From contig JAXHLP010000006.1 of the NCBI GenBank assembly GCA_034522155.1, forward strand, positions 372,001 to 436,000: 64,000 bases of DNA. Reading direction: 5' to 3'. The notes beneath the pieces are model-generated. The model ran no database searches. It was not told the DNA's origin and was given only the letters and a program-made list of their open reading frames with translations. A program made the position numbers and the translations under genes. How positions within the stretch are numbered: position 1 is the first letter of the stretch; each line of letters starts with the position of its first letter. The DNA is from Salinilacustrithrix sp034522155 (GTDB taxonomy: Bacteria > Actinomycetota > Acidimicrobiia > Acidimicrobiales > Salinilacustritrichaceae). Positions 55,951 to 63,886 of the stretch are shown piece after piece.

Positions 55951-56055
55951 GTGACCAACACGAAAACACCCCGATCGAGGCGCTCGAGCACGATCCGGTT
56001 GAGGGCTGGTGACGTGCTGCGGATGCTGACGGCGGGCGGTGGTGGGTGGGGATCC
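55951..56055 (+). pseudogene. hyuB 3'-end remnant 1
   Basis: GTGACCAACACG...ACACCCCGATCGAGGCGCTC (from 55951) corresponds to the hyuB codons for TNT.NTPIEALE. It then jumps at a deletion to GGTGACGTGCTGCGGATGCT and the glycine-rich end GGCGGTGGTGGGTGGGG, matching the hyuB terminus GDVLRMLT.GGGGWG. It is in the same orientation as hyuB and carries at least one frame-breaking deletion. It is probably the original hyuB 3' end displaced by the VapBC insertion. The rest of 55927-56165 holds nothing I recognise. Confidence 0.7.
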
Positions 56056-56165
56056 GCTGATCTGACGAGTGACGACCGGCATACCTGATCTCCGCGACCG
56101 ACCCCCTTGCGGTCACCCACGCTGCCCATGACGAATTGCACCGGACAACCACCCTCCAGGGAGCA

Positions 56166-57950
56166 TCAGCTGACCGGGCACCATCTGGCTTCGCCGCTGG
56201 ACCCGGTGACCTGATCGATCCAGACCAGCGCAGTGATGGCCCCATAGAGACGGCGTCGGACCGGGGGGCGCAGGGAGGCGGCGTGCTCCACTGCGCCGCG
56301 CACGCTGTGACGGTCGAGGTGTTCCCATGCCGGGTTCGTCTCGTCGGAAGTGATGCGCTCGAGCGTCGGCCGTCGTTCATCGACTTGCTGCGTCCGCAAG
56401 ACCTGCATGAGGGGCCGGGCATCTGCCGGCTCCTGGCGGGCCGCTTCTGGCGGCTTCTCGTCGAGATAGGGGATCGTTGCCGCGCGGGGGTACAGACGTC
56501 GGACCAATGCCGAGTGGATCTCGTTCGGTTCCATCCCGAGGGAGCGGCCGATCGACCGGAGACGCATCACCCGTTCGGTGTAGAGCGGGAGTACGTTCTG
56601 GGTGGGCCAGAATTCCGGCGCTTGCTCGAAGCGAGCGCGTAGTCGGATCCTGGCGTAGTAGTCGTGCGCGACATCGTCGGCATCCACGTGGGCTGCTCGC
56701 GTCCCTCCGGAAGCGATCCGAACGTCGTCGAGGAACCTTCGCTGAGCCACGCGGCGCGCATCGGGGCGGAGCAGGTCGACGTCGTCGAGGCGGAATCCCT
56801 TCTCGAGCTCGCTCGGGATGGCACGCAGATCGGGCTGCAAGTGGGCGGTCTTCAGAAGGCCGACCCTCAGCAACTCCCCGCCGAGCCCCTGGAGACGGAG
56901 CGCATCGACCACGGGTGTGCCGTCTCGGAGGTCGAACGCGTTGGCGCGCCCATGCGTCGCCGCCACGTAGGAACGAAGGCGGGTGTCGAAGGGCGCCGTG
57001 GTTCGCTGGAGAGGGAAGCCGAATTCGTGCGGCACCGAGAGGGCATCGCAGACCTCACGCGCCCGGATGACGTCGGCCAGTCCTCGACCGCCGATCGTGC
57101 GGTGAACGAAAGCATCGGACACTCCGGCGTGGTGGACCGCAGCCAGGACGAGGCGGGAATCCCGTCCTCCGGTCACGTCGACGATGCGATCGGCTGCATC
57201 GGTGGTCGCCGCGTGACGCACGCCGCACACGATCGCCTCCGCGGCCTGCTCCAGTGCGTCCATGAACCCGGACTCCGCCGCCCCTGCCTCGGTGGTCCTC
57301 CACGGAGGTGTACCGGCGAAGTCGTGGCCACGAAGACCTCGTTCGTCCAGTTCGCACCACGACCACGGCTGCAGCCGTTCGACGCCCAGGTAGGGACCGC
57401 CGTGCCCATCCGGGAAGCCCGCATGGGCGAGGAGGCACGCCGATTCCGTGTCCGGCACCGCCGTGCGTCCGCTGCACTCGATGACCGCGACGATCAACTC
57501 CGGGCGGTTGCTGGCCACGGCCACGCCGGGACCGTCCCACGTGTAGACGACCTCGTAGCCGGCCGGATCTGGCACGATCTGCACTCGTTGTGGAGACCAG
57601 CGAAGGACCGCATAGGCGCCCGACAGCGACGTCGGTAGCTCGTCGATCGGTGTCCTGTCTACGATGTCCAGCAGTGGCTCCGGTGTCGCCGACAGGGGAT
57701 GCCCGCAGAACCACGCCGATCGCTCCGTTCTCGAAGCGGGTTCTGATCCCGGGACTTCGTCCGGCGCGGTTCGGAACCACAGCCCCAGGTGGACCCCTGC
57801 GGTCTGTCGGTGGCCGGGTGAGGCGTCCGGGCCGCCGAGCGTCCCTCGGCCATGGTGAACATCGGCTTCGCTGAGTAGGTCGAGCACCGCTGAGCGCACC
57901 TCGCGTCCTGCGCTCGTGATGGACACTGCGCAGAACGTGGTCTTCACCAC
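56166..57950 (-). CDS. Asparagine-synthase-like protein without the N-terminal catalytic cysteine
   Basis: The 594-residue protein has an Ntn-like N-terminal half (FRTAPDEVP..., then LSGAYAVLRWSPQRVQIVPD and YEVVYTWDGPGVAVASNRPE) and a C-terminal ATP-pyrophosphatase half with the PP-loop variant IVDVTGGRDSRLVLAAVHHA. It starts MVKTTFC, so the Cys2 glutaminase nucleophile of asparagine synthetase is missing. Such proteins occur in polysaccharide, RiPP and amidation pathways as ATP-dependent ligases. No partner genes identify the pathway here. It is a lone minus-strand gene lying between two hyuB remnants, with no other biosynthetic genes next to it. Confidence 0.8.
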   Translation of the reverse strand: MVKTTFCAVSITSAGREVRSAVLDLLSEADVHHGRGTLGGPDASPGHRQTAGVHLGLWFRTAPDEVPGSEPASRTERSAWFCGHPLSATPEPLLDIVDRTPIDELPTSLSGAYAVLRWSPQRVQIVPDPAGYEVVYTWDGPGVAVASNRPELIVAVIECSGRTAVPDTESACLLAHAGFPDGHGGPYLGVERLQPWSWCELDERGLRGHDFAGTPPWRTTEAGAAESGFMDALEQAAEAIVCGVRHAATTDAADRIVDVTGGRDSRLVLAAVHHAGVSDAFVHRTIGGRGLADVIRAREVCDALSVPHEFGFPLQRTTAPFDTRLRSYVAATHGRANAFDLRDGTPVVDALRLQGLGGELLRVGLLKTAHLQPDLRAIPSELEKGFRLDDVDLLRPDARRVAQRRFLDDVRIASGGTRAAHVDADDVAHDYYARIRLRARFEQAPEFWPTQNVLPLYTERVMRLRSIGRSLGMEPNEIHSALVRRLYPRAATIPYLDEKPPEAARQEPADARPLMQVLRTQQVDERRPTLERITSDETNPAWEHLDRHSVRGAVEHAASLRPPVRRRLYGAITALVWIDQVTGSSGEARWCPVS

Positions 57951-58033
57951 CCGACCGACCTCCGCTCACCTGGACGGAGCAGCCCTGACGCCCTCCTCGC
58001 CACCTCGACGAGGCTACTCCGCTGCATCCCAAC

Positions 58034-58076
58034 CGTGCTGCGGATGCTGACCGCCGGGCGGTGGCGGCTGGGGATG
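58034..58076 (+). pseudogene. hyuB 3'-end remnant 2
   Basis: CGTGCTGCGGATGCTGACCG at 58034 and the following GGGCGGTGGCGGCTGGGG repeat the hyuB terminus (VLRMLT.GGGGWG) in the same orientation with a one-base change of frame. Together with hyuB itself and remnant 1 this makes three copies of one gene end. The flanking stretch 57951-58144 has no gene. Confidence 0.6.
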
Positions 58077-58144
58077 CGAACAGGTCGAACACGGACGCGA
58101 CGATGAACGGCACCGAGACCGACGACGACACCGTCCGCGCTCGG

Positions 58145-60280
58145 CTATCGGCGGCGGGGGAGCGGTGCCAACCCGCCGCCTGTTGACTCGGACGGCGCGG
58201 CTGGTCGAGGCACGCCGCTGGAGGGCACACCGTGATCCCAGGTCGGCTGCGGGCGAAAGCCGGGAGGCGGGCTCGTGCTCGCCGGACGGGAAGGGTCGAT
58301 CACTGCATCCGCGCTGGCAACGGGCGTCGCGGCGGTGGCCTTCTTGCCGAGATCGTCGCGTGACTGCGAGCTCGCTGCGAACAGCCCGAGCGTGAGGCGT
58401 GCCTTCTGGTTGAGCTGATGGGGGTGGAACTCGAGGCCGATGCGGACCGTGTTCTCCGTGTCGTCGTCCGTGTCGACGGAGGTGCGCGTCGGGTCAGGCC
58501 GCATGGAGCGCACGGTTGCCCGGAACCCGGTGGCACCGAGGTCCAGCGGGATGAAGACCTTGACGTCCGTGCCGACGGCGGGCACTCGGGATTCGGGCAC
58601 GATCGCCTGGGCTCCCGTGAGCGACAGGTCGGTGATCGTGACCGCCTTGCCGTCGATGGTCCCGTCGACGGTGACCGCATGGCGGTGGCTGGCCCGTCGC
58701 TCGGCGGCGAAGCGCTCGGAGCGGACCCGACGGATGGACATGGCCAGCAAACTGGCGTTGATCACCATCCAGAACGCGGCGCCATGGGCGACACCGGGCA
58801 TTCCGTAGGTCAACGGCCCGTGACCGAGCACGTTGAGCGCGTACCAGCCGCCGGCGACGACATGGGCAGCGAGGAGCCCGGTGAGCAGCCGGGACGTCGG
58901 GGTGTTCACCGGCGTGCGCGTCCCGCGCTCGGGAGTGACGTGGGATCCGAGCTCCCTCCCCCGGAGGCCGCCCACGATGGCGCGGAGCGTCGGCTCGAGC
59001 CGCACGAGGTCGAAGACGGCGGCAGGGACGAGGCGCATCCGGCCACGCGCCAGGCGCCACAGGGCGTGCTGCTGCACGGCGAGCCAGGTGACGAACAGGA
59101 CCACGAACAGGCCGAGAGACGCATCGATGGGGGAGGCCCCGCTGAGGAGCACGGCGGGCGGCAGGACCAAGAAGCCGAGGACACGGACGGCATCGAACCA
59201 GCCGAGCAGGGTGGCGGCGTACGAGAGGCGTTGCGCGAAACCCAGGCGCCGATCGCTCAGGGGACGCTCCTCGCGGAGCACCTGCATGGCGCCCGTGCAC
59301 CATCGGTGGCGCTGTTGCGAGTACTGGGCGGCGGTCGAGGCGGCGAGCCCGCGCGCCAGCACCTCGTCGTGGTACACGGTGCGCCAGCCGCGTCGGTGCA
59401 TCCAGATGGTGGTCTGGATGCCCTCGGCGACCGATGAGGTCGCCACGCCACCGACCGAGTCGAGTGCCGCCACCCGGACCACTGCGCCGGTTCCGCTCCA
59501 GAGCGCGCCGTTCCAGCGGTTCTTGCCGGGTTGGATCTCGCGGTTGAAGACGGCCTGCTCGCTGTAGACGCGAGATGCCCTCTTCCCAGTCCGGTCGTTG
59601 ACGTGGACGTGCTCGAACGAGGTCTCGTTGTAGAAGTCCTGTGGCGTCTGCACGAGGGCGACGTCCGGATCGGTGAAGTACGGCAGGGTCCGAAGCAGGA
59701 AGTCCGGTGCGGGGACGTGGTCGGCGTCGAGGATGGCGACCAGGTCGGCTTCGACCACGGGCAGGGCGTCGTTGATGTTCCCCGCCTTCGCACCGGTGCG
59801 ATCGGCGCGTGCCAGGTAGCGAGCGCCGAACTGGTGGGCGAGCGCCGCCACGTGCGGTCGATCGCCGTCGTCGAGAACCCACGTGTCGTGCGCCGGTTGC
59901 AGAGCGAGCGCGGCGGCCACGGTGGGGAGCAGGATCTCCACGGGCTCGTCGTAGGTCGGGATCAGGACGGCGGCCCGGAGGTCCGGCAGGTCGTTCAGGG
60001 GTGTTGGGGTTGCGTCGACGTCCCAGAGCGAGAAGGTGAAGAGCGCGAGGCCCGCCCACGCATGGACCTCGAGCACCCACATGGCGGCCGAGAGCGTGAT
60101 CGCGTCTCCGTTGAGCGTCCCGGTGAGGCGCCATCCGAGGTAGAGGGTGCCGATGACCAGGGCGGCAACGGCCGAGCCGCGAATCACGGCCCGCTTCCCG
60201 CGCGGTTCGGGTGGGCGCGCCGGAACCGCCCGATCCTTCAGCCACACTCTCCACGGCATTGTCCCGCGGTCCGCCTCCAT
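58145..60280 (-). CDS. Cellulose-synthase-like glycosyltransferase with C-terminal PilZ domain
   Basis: The 711-residue membrane protein resembles BcsA. Two N-terminal helices come first, then a GT2 domain with LIPTYDEPVEILLPTVAAAL, VLDDGDR, ILDADHVPAPDFL (DxD), VAEGIQTTIWMHRRGW and QQRHRWCTGAMQVL (QxxRW). Several helices follow, then a PilZ domain (about residues 545-640) with RRASHRHAVTVDG and DLSLTGAQAIV, which binds cyclic-di-GMP. It is a processive beta-glycan synthase candidate under c-di-GMP control, linking with the GGDEF protein in this window. No bcsB, bcsZ or bcsC neighbour is present. The C-terminal 70 residues are Pro/Ser-rich. An ATG at 60259 is an alternative start. Confidence 0.86.
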   Translation of the reverse strand: MEADRGTMPWRVWLKDRAVPARPPEPRGKRAVIRGSAVAALVIGTLYLGWRLTGTLNGDAITLSAAMWVLEVHAWAGLALFTFSLWDVDATPTPLNDLPDLRAAVLIPTYDEPVEILLPTVAAALALQPAHDTWVLDDGDRPHVAALAHQFGARYLARADRTGAKAGNINDALPVVEADLVAILDADHVPAPDFLLRTLPYFTDPDVALVQTPQDFYNETSFEHVHVNDRTGKRASRVYSEQAVFNREIQPGKNRWNGALWSGTGAVVRVAALDSVGGVATSSVAEGIQTTIWMHRRGWRTVYHDEVLARGLAASTAAQYSQQRHRWCTGAMQVLREERPLSDRRLGFAQRLSYAATLLGWFDAVRVLGFLVLPPAVLLSGASPIDASLGLFVVLFVTWLAVQQHALWRLARGRMRLVPAAVFDLVRLEPTLRAIVGGLRGRELGSHVTPERGTRTPVNTPTSRLLTGLLAAHVVAGGWYALNVLGHGPLTYGMPGVAHGAAFWMVINASLLAMSIRRVRSERFAAERRASHRHAVTVDGTIDGKAVTITDLSLTGAQAIVPESRVPAVGTDVKVFIPLDLGATGFRATVRSMRPDPTRTSVDTDDDTENTVRIGLEFHPHQLNQKARLTLGLFAASSQSRDDLGKKATAATPVASADAVIDPSRPASTSPPPGFRPQPTWDHGVPSSGVPRPAAPSESTGGGLAPLPRRR

Positions 60281-60352
60281 GACGTGAGCATCGGCAGGTT
60301 CCTGCTGGAACTGCAGCGAACCGCTGGTCAGACCCGGCGACGGTTGGTTGTC

Positions 60353-60368
60353 TTGACCGACCAGTCAA
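60353..60368. promoter_or_regulatory. TTGAC/GTCAA inverted repeat upstream of the SDR gene
   Basis: TTGAC (60353-60357) and GTCAA (60364-60368) are separated by CGACCA and lie 14 bases before the ATG at 60382. TetR-family repressors of acyl-CoA metabolism use sites of this form (ACCGACC-containing palindromes). No TetR gene is adjacent. Confidence 0.45.
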
Positions 60369-60381
60369 CTATCGTCCGGCC

Positions 60382-61158
60382 ATGGATATCACCGGTTCCT
60401 CATCTGTCATCACCGGCGGGGCCAGCGGCCTCGGCGAAGCCACCGCTCGCCTGCTCGCGTCCAAGGGGCAGCACGTCGTCGTCGTCGACATGAACGAGGA
60501 GAAGGGCGAGGCCGTCGCCAGGGACATCGGCGGCGTCTTCGTGAAGGCCAACGTCGCTGACACCGACGAGGTCATCGCGGCCATCGAGGCCGCCAAGGAG
60601 TTGGGCCCCCTCAAGACGATGGTCACCGCCGCCGGGATCGGCGACGCGCAGCGGACCATCGGTCGAGACGGCGCTTACGAGTCGGCCTTCGACATCGATC
60701 GGTACCGCAAGGTCGTCGAGGTCAACCTGATCGGCACCTTCAACTGCGTTCGTCTCGGCGCGTCGGCGATGAGCCTGACCGAGCCCGACGACGACGGTTG
60801 CAAGGGTGCCATCGTGACCGTCACCTCGGTCGCGGCGTTCGACGGCCAGATCGGCCAGGCGGCGTACTCGTCCTCCAAGGGCGGTGTGGTCGGAATGACC
60901 CTGCCCGTGGCCCGCGACCTCTCCGCGGCCGGCATTCGCCTCAACTGCATCGCCCCGGGCCTCATCGACACGCCGATCTACGGGGAGGGCGAGGCCTCCG
61001 AGGCGTTCAAGGAGCACCTCGGCCAGTCGGTCCTGTTCCCCAAGCGGCTCGGCAACCCCGACGAGTTCGCGTCGATGGCCCACGAGCTGCTCACCAACGC
61101 GTACATGAACGCCCACGTGGTCCGTCTCGACGGTGGGATCCGGATGCCCCCGAAGTAG
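60382..61158 (+). CDS. SDR-family dehydrogenase, 3-hydroxyacyl-CoA dehydrogenase type 2-like
   Basis: The 258-residue short-chain dehydrogenase has the NAD motif VITGGASGLGEATARLLASK with an acidic VVVDMNEEKG (NAD preference), TAAGIGDA, the catalytic YSSSKGG and LNCIAPGLIDTPIYG. The insertions around GRDGAYESAFDIDRYRKVVE match the HSD17B10/FabG-like 3-hydroxyacyl-CoA dehydrogenases used in branched or short-chain acid catabolism. It acts in the cytoplasm. It is a single gene preceded by a palindromic operator-like site, fitting an inducible beta-oxidation function. Confidence 0.9.
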   Translation: MDITGSSSVITGGASGLGEATARLLASKGQHVVVVDMNEEKGEAVARDIGGVFVKANVADTDEVIAAIEAAKELGPLKTMVTAAGIGDAQRTIGRDGAYESAFDIDRYRKVVEVNLIGTFNCVRLGASAMSLTEPDDDGCKGAIVTVTSVAAFDGQIGQAAYSSSKGGVVGMTLPVARDLSAAGIRLNCIAPGLIDTPIYGEGEASEAFKEHLGQSVLFPKRLGNPDEFASMAHELLTNAYMNAHVVRLDGGIRMPPK

Positions 61159-61212
61159 CTCCCCCGATTCGACGCCTCCGGCCCCGGCCCGCGTGCCGGG
61201 GCCGTTGCGCGC

Positions 61213-61800
61213 TCAGCCCACGGTGGGCAGGTGCGCGGGGCGACCGGACTCGAACGAGGCGATCTCCTCGGCCAGTCCGAGCGTGAGACCGATGTCGTCG
61301 AGGCCCTCGAGGAACCGGTGCTGGGTCGATGGGTCGAGCGGGAACTCGCACTCCACGTCGGCGGCCTTCAGCGTCCGGGACTCGACGTCGATCTGGAACA
61401 CGAGACCCGGGTCGGCCTCGACCATCCGGAGCAGCTGCTCGCCGATCTCGCCCGATACCGCGACCGGGACCAGCCCGTTCTTGGTGCAGTTGTTGCGGAA
61501 GATGTCACCGAAGCGGGGCGAGATCACGGCCTCGAACCCGTACTGCTGGATCGCCCACACCGCGTGCTCGCGCGACGAGCCGGTGCCGAAGTTGGGACCG
61601 GCGATCAGGACGTTGGCGCCCTGGAACTGCTCCTGGTTGAGCACGAACGCGGGGTCGTCCTTCCACTCCGAGAACAGCCCCTTCTCGAACCCGGTCCGCT
61701 CGACCCGCTTGAGCCAGTCGGACGGGATGATCTGGTCGGTGTCGACGTCGGAGCGGTCGAGCGGGACAGCGGTCCCTTCGATGGTGCGTACGGCTCTCAT
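61213..61800 (-). CDS. leuD: 3-isopropylmalate dehydratase small subunit
   Basis: The 195-residue protein is the swivel domain of isopropylmalate isomerase in leucine synthesis. It contains DVDTDQIIPSDWLKRV, GPNFGTGSSREHAVWAIQQY, ISPRFGDIFRNNCTKNGLVP and a C-terminal FLEGLDDIGLTLGLAEEIAS. Length and motifs are complete. It follows leuC after one base, so the pair is cotranscribed and translationally coupled. Confidence 0.95.
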   Translation of the reverse strand: MRAVRTIEGTAVPLDRSDVDTDQIIPSDWLKRVERTGFEKGLFSEWKDDPAFVLNQEQFQGANVLIAGPNFGTGSSREHAVWAIQQYGFEAVISPRFGDIFRNNCTKNGLVPVAVSGEIGEQLLRMVEADPGLVFQIDVESRTLKAADVECEFPLDPSTQHRFLEGLDDIGLTLGLAEEIASFESGRPAHLPTVG

Positions 61801-61801
61801 G

Positions 61802-63199
61802 TCAATGCTCCAGATCAGATGGGAGGGCGAAGTGGCCGGCGATGGCGGTGGCGGCGGCGACCTCGGGGGAGACGAGGTGGGTGCGCCCGCCCCGGCCCTG
61901 GCGGCCCTCGAAGTTGCGGTTGCTGGTGCTGGCGCAGCGCTCACCCGGCGCGAGCTTGTCGGGGTTCATGGCCAGACACATCGAGCACCCCGGCTCGCGC
62001 CAGTCGAAGCCGGCGGCGACGAAGATCTCCTGGAGGCCCTCGGCCTCGGCCGCGTCCTTCACCGCGAAGCTCCCGGGCACGATCATGGCTCGACCCACCG
62101 AGACGGTGCGGCCCTCGACCACCGCGGCCGCGGCCCGTAGATCCTCGATGCGGGAGTTGGTGCACGATCCGATGAACACGGTGTCGACCTCGATGTCGCG
62201 CACCGGGGTGCCGGCATCGAGACCCATGTACTCCAGGGCGCGCTCGGCCGCGTTGCGTTCGGCCGGGTCGCTGAACTGGTCGGGTTCGGGCACCGACGCA
62301 GAGATCGGGACGACCTGGCCGGGGTTGGTGCCCCAGGACACATGTGGCTCGATCTCGGCCGCGTCGATCACGACCTCCTTGTCGAAGACGGCGTCGTCGT
62401 CGGTGTACAACGTGCGCCAGTCCTCGACGGCCGCGTCCCAGGCCGCGCCCTGCGGGGCGTGGGGACGTCCCTTCAGGTAGGCGAAGGTCGTCTCGTCGGG
62501 GGCGATCATCCCGGCCTTGGCGCCGGCTTCGATCGACATGTTGCACACGGTCATGCGGCCCTCCATCGAGAGCGCGCGGATCGCCGAGCCCCGGTACTCG
62601 ATCATCGACCCGATGCCACCGCCCGTGCCGATGCGACCGAGGATGGCGAGCACGATGTCCTTGGCGGTCACCCCGGGCCGGACGTCGCCCTCGACGGCGA
62701 CGGCCATGGTGCCAGGACGGCTCTGGGGGAGGGTCTGGGTCGCGAGCACGTGCTCGACCTCGGAGGTTCCGATGCCGAACGCGATGGCGCCGAACGCGCC
62801 GTGGGTCGAGGTGTGGGAGTCGCCGCAGACCACGGTCATGCCCGGCTGGGTGTAGCCCTGCTCGGGGCCGATCACGTGCACGATGCCCTGGCCCGGCTGG
62901 CCCATGGCGTGGCAGGTGATCCCGAACTCCTCGCAGTTGGCCGACAGCGTGTCCATCTGCTTGCGTGAGATCGGATCGGCGACGGGCTGATCGATGTCGG
63001 CGGTGGGAACGTTGTGGTCCATGGTCGCCAGGGTCAGGTCGGGCCGGCGTACCGTGCGTCCGTTCATCCGCAGACCGTCGAACGCCTGGGGGGACGTCAC
63101 CTCGTGGATGAGGTGGAGGTCGATGTAGAGGAGGTCGCCGTCGTCGCCGGAATGGACCAGGTGGCGGTCCCAGACCTTCTCGCTCAACGTCTTGCCCAT
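61802..63199 (-). CDS. leuC: 3-isopropylmalate dehydratase large subunit
   Basis: The 465-residue aconitase-family subunit carries the [4Fe-4S] cluster: Cys in FIGSCTNSRIEDLRAAA and the pair in WREPGCSMCLAMNPD. MDHNVPTADID, GDSHTSTHGAFGAIAFGIGT and STSNRNFEGRQGRGGRTHLV complete the active site. The ATG at 63199 (MGKTLSEKVWDRHLV) matches family starts better than 63211. It is divergent from an IclR gene, the arrangement of NdgR/LtbR-type regulators of leuCD in actinobacteria. Confidence 0.95.
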   Translation of the reverse strand: MGKTLSEKVWDRHLVHSGDDGDLLYIDLHLIHEVTSPQAFDGLRMNGRTVRRPDLTLATMDHNVPTADIDQPVADPISRKQMDTLSANCEEFGITCHAMGQPGQGIVHVIGPEQGYTQPGMTVVCGDSHTSTHGAFGAIAFGIGTSEVEHVLATQTLPQSRPGTMAVAVEGDVRPGVTAKDIVLAILGRIGTGGGIGSMIEYRGSAIRALSMEGRMTVCNMSIEAGAKAGMIAPDETTFAYLKGRPHAPQGAAWDAAVEDWRTLYTDDDAVFDKEVVIDAAEIEPHVSWGTNPGQVVPISASVPEPDQFSDPAERNAAERALEYMGLDAGTPVRDIEVDTVFIGSCTNSRIEDLRAAAAVVEGRTVSVGRAMIVPGSFAVKDAAEAEGLQEIFVAAGFDWREPGCSMCLAMNPDKLAPGERCASTSNRNFEGRQGRGGRTHLVSPEVAAATAIAGHFALPSDLEH

Positions 63200-63201
63200 G
63201 C

Positions 63202-63230
63202 TTGCAACCAATCTCAGTATGTGGGATACA
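63202..63230 (+). promoter_or_regulatory. leuC-IclR intergenic promoter and operator
   Basis: TTGCAA (63202-63207), a 17-base spacer and GATACA (63225-63230) make a promoter for the IclR gene. Inside the spacer ATCTCA (63211-63216) and TGGGAT (63222-63227) form an inverted repeat with one mismatch and a five-base centre. On the minus strand CATACT (63221-63216) could be the leuC -10. A regulator bound at the repeat would control both directions. Confidence 0.6.
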
Positions 63231-63241
63231 GTTCCCGTTCA

Positions 63242-63883
63242 GTGGACACTCTAAGCGGCATCGGCGTCCTCGACAAGACCATGGCGATCCTGCGGGCCAC
63301 CGCGGCCGAACCGGCCGGCCTGGGCGCCCTGGTCCAGCGGACCGGCATCAGCCGTGCGACCACGCACCGTCTGGCCCAGGGGATGGAGGCCGTCGGGCTG
63401 CTCCGTCGGACCGCCGAGGGCGCCTATGCCCCCGGGCCCGCGCTGATCGGCCTCGGCCGGGCGGCGGTCGGTGCCTACCCGCTGGCTGCGCTCGCCCTGC
63501 CCGTCCTGCGCCAGCTCCGCGACGACACGGGCGAGTCGGCCCAGTTCTTCGTGGCCGACGGCGACCAACGGCTCTGTGTCGCATCCGCCGACTCGGTCAA
63601 CGAACTGCGGACCATCGTCGCCGTCGGCGCCCGTCTGCCGATGGACCGAGGCTCCGCGGGCCGGGCGCTGGTCGACGAGGTCGGCCCCGACGGCTGGTGC
63701 GCGTCGGTCGCCGAGCGGGCGCCCGGCGTCGCATCGGTCTCGGCGCCCGTGCGCGACGGTGATCGGATCGTCGGAGCCGTCAGCCTGTCCGGCCCGATCG
63801 AACGACTCACCGACGAACCCGGTGCCCGGTTCGGCCCGCTGGTCGTCGATGCGGCGCGGACCATCGAACGCACGTCGGGCTGA
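63242..63883 (+). CDS. IclR-family regulator of leuCD (NdgR/LtbR-like)
   Basis: The 213-residue protein has an N-terminal winged helix (GVLDKTMAILRATAAEPAGL, GLGALVQRTGISRATTHRLA, GLLRRTAEGAYAPGPALIGL) and a C-terminal effector domain (QLRDDTGESAQFFVADGDQR, VSAPVRDGDRIVGAVSLSGP). IclR proteins divergent from leuCD (NdgR in Streptomyces, LtbR in Corynebacterium) repress leucine genes, and this locus has the same order. The GTG at 63242 starts immediately after the promoter, so the leader is very short. Confidence 0.9.
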   Translation: MDTLSGIGVLDKTMAILRATAAEPAGLGALVQRTGISRATTHRLAQGMEAVGLLRRTAEGAYAPGPALIGLGRAAVGAYPLAALALPVLRQLRDDTGESAQFFVADGDQRLCVASADSVNELRTIVAVGARLPMDRGSAGRALVDEVGPDGWCASVAERAPGVASVSAPVRDGDRIVGAVSLSGPIERLTDEPGARFGPLVVDAARTIERTSG

Positions 63884-63886
63884 ATC

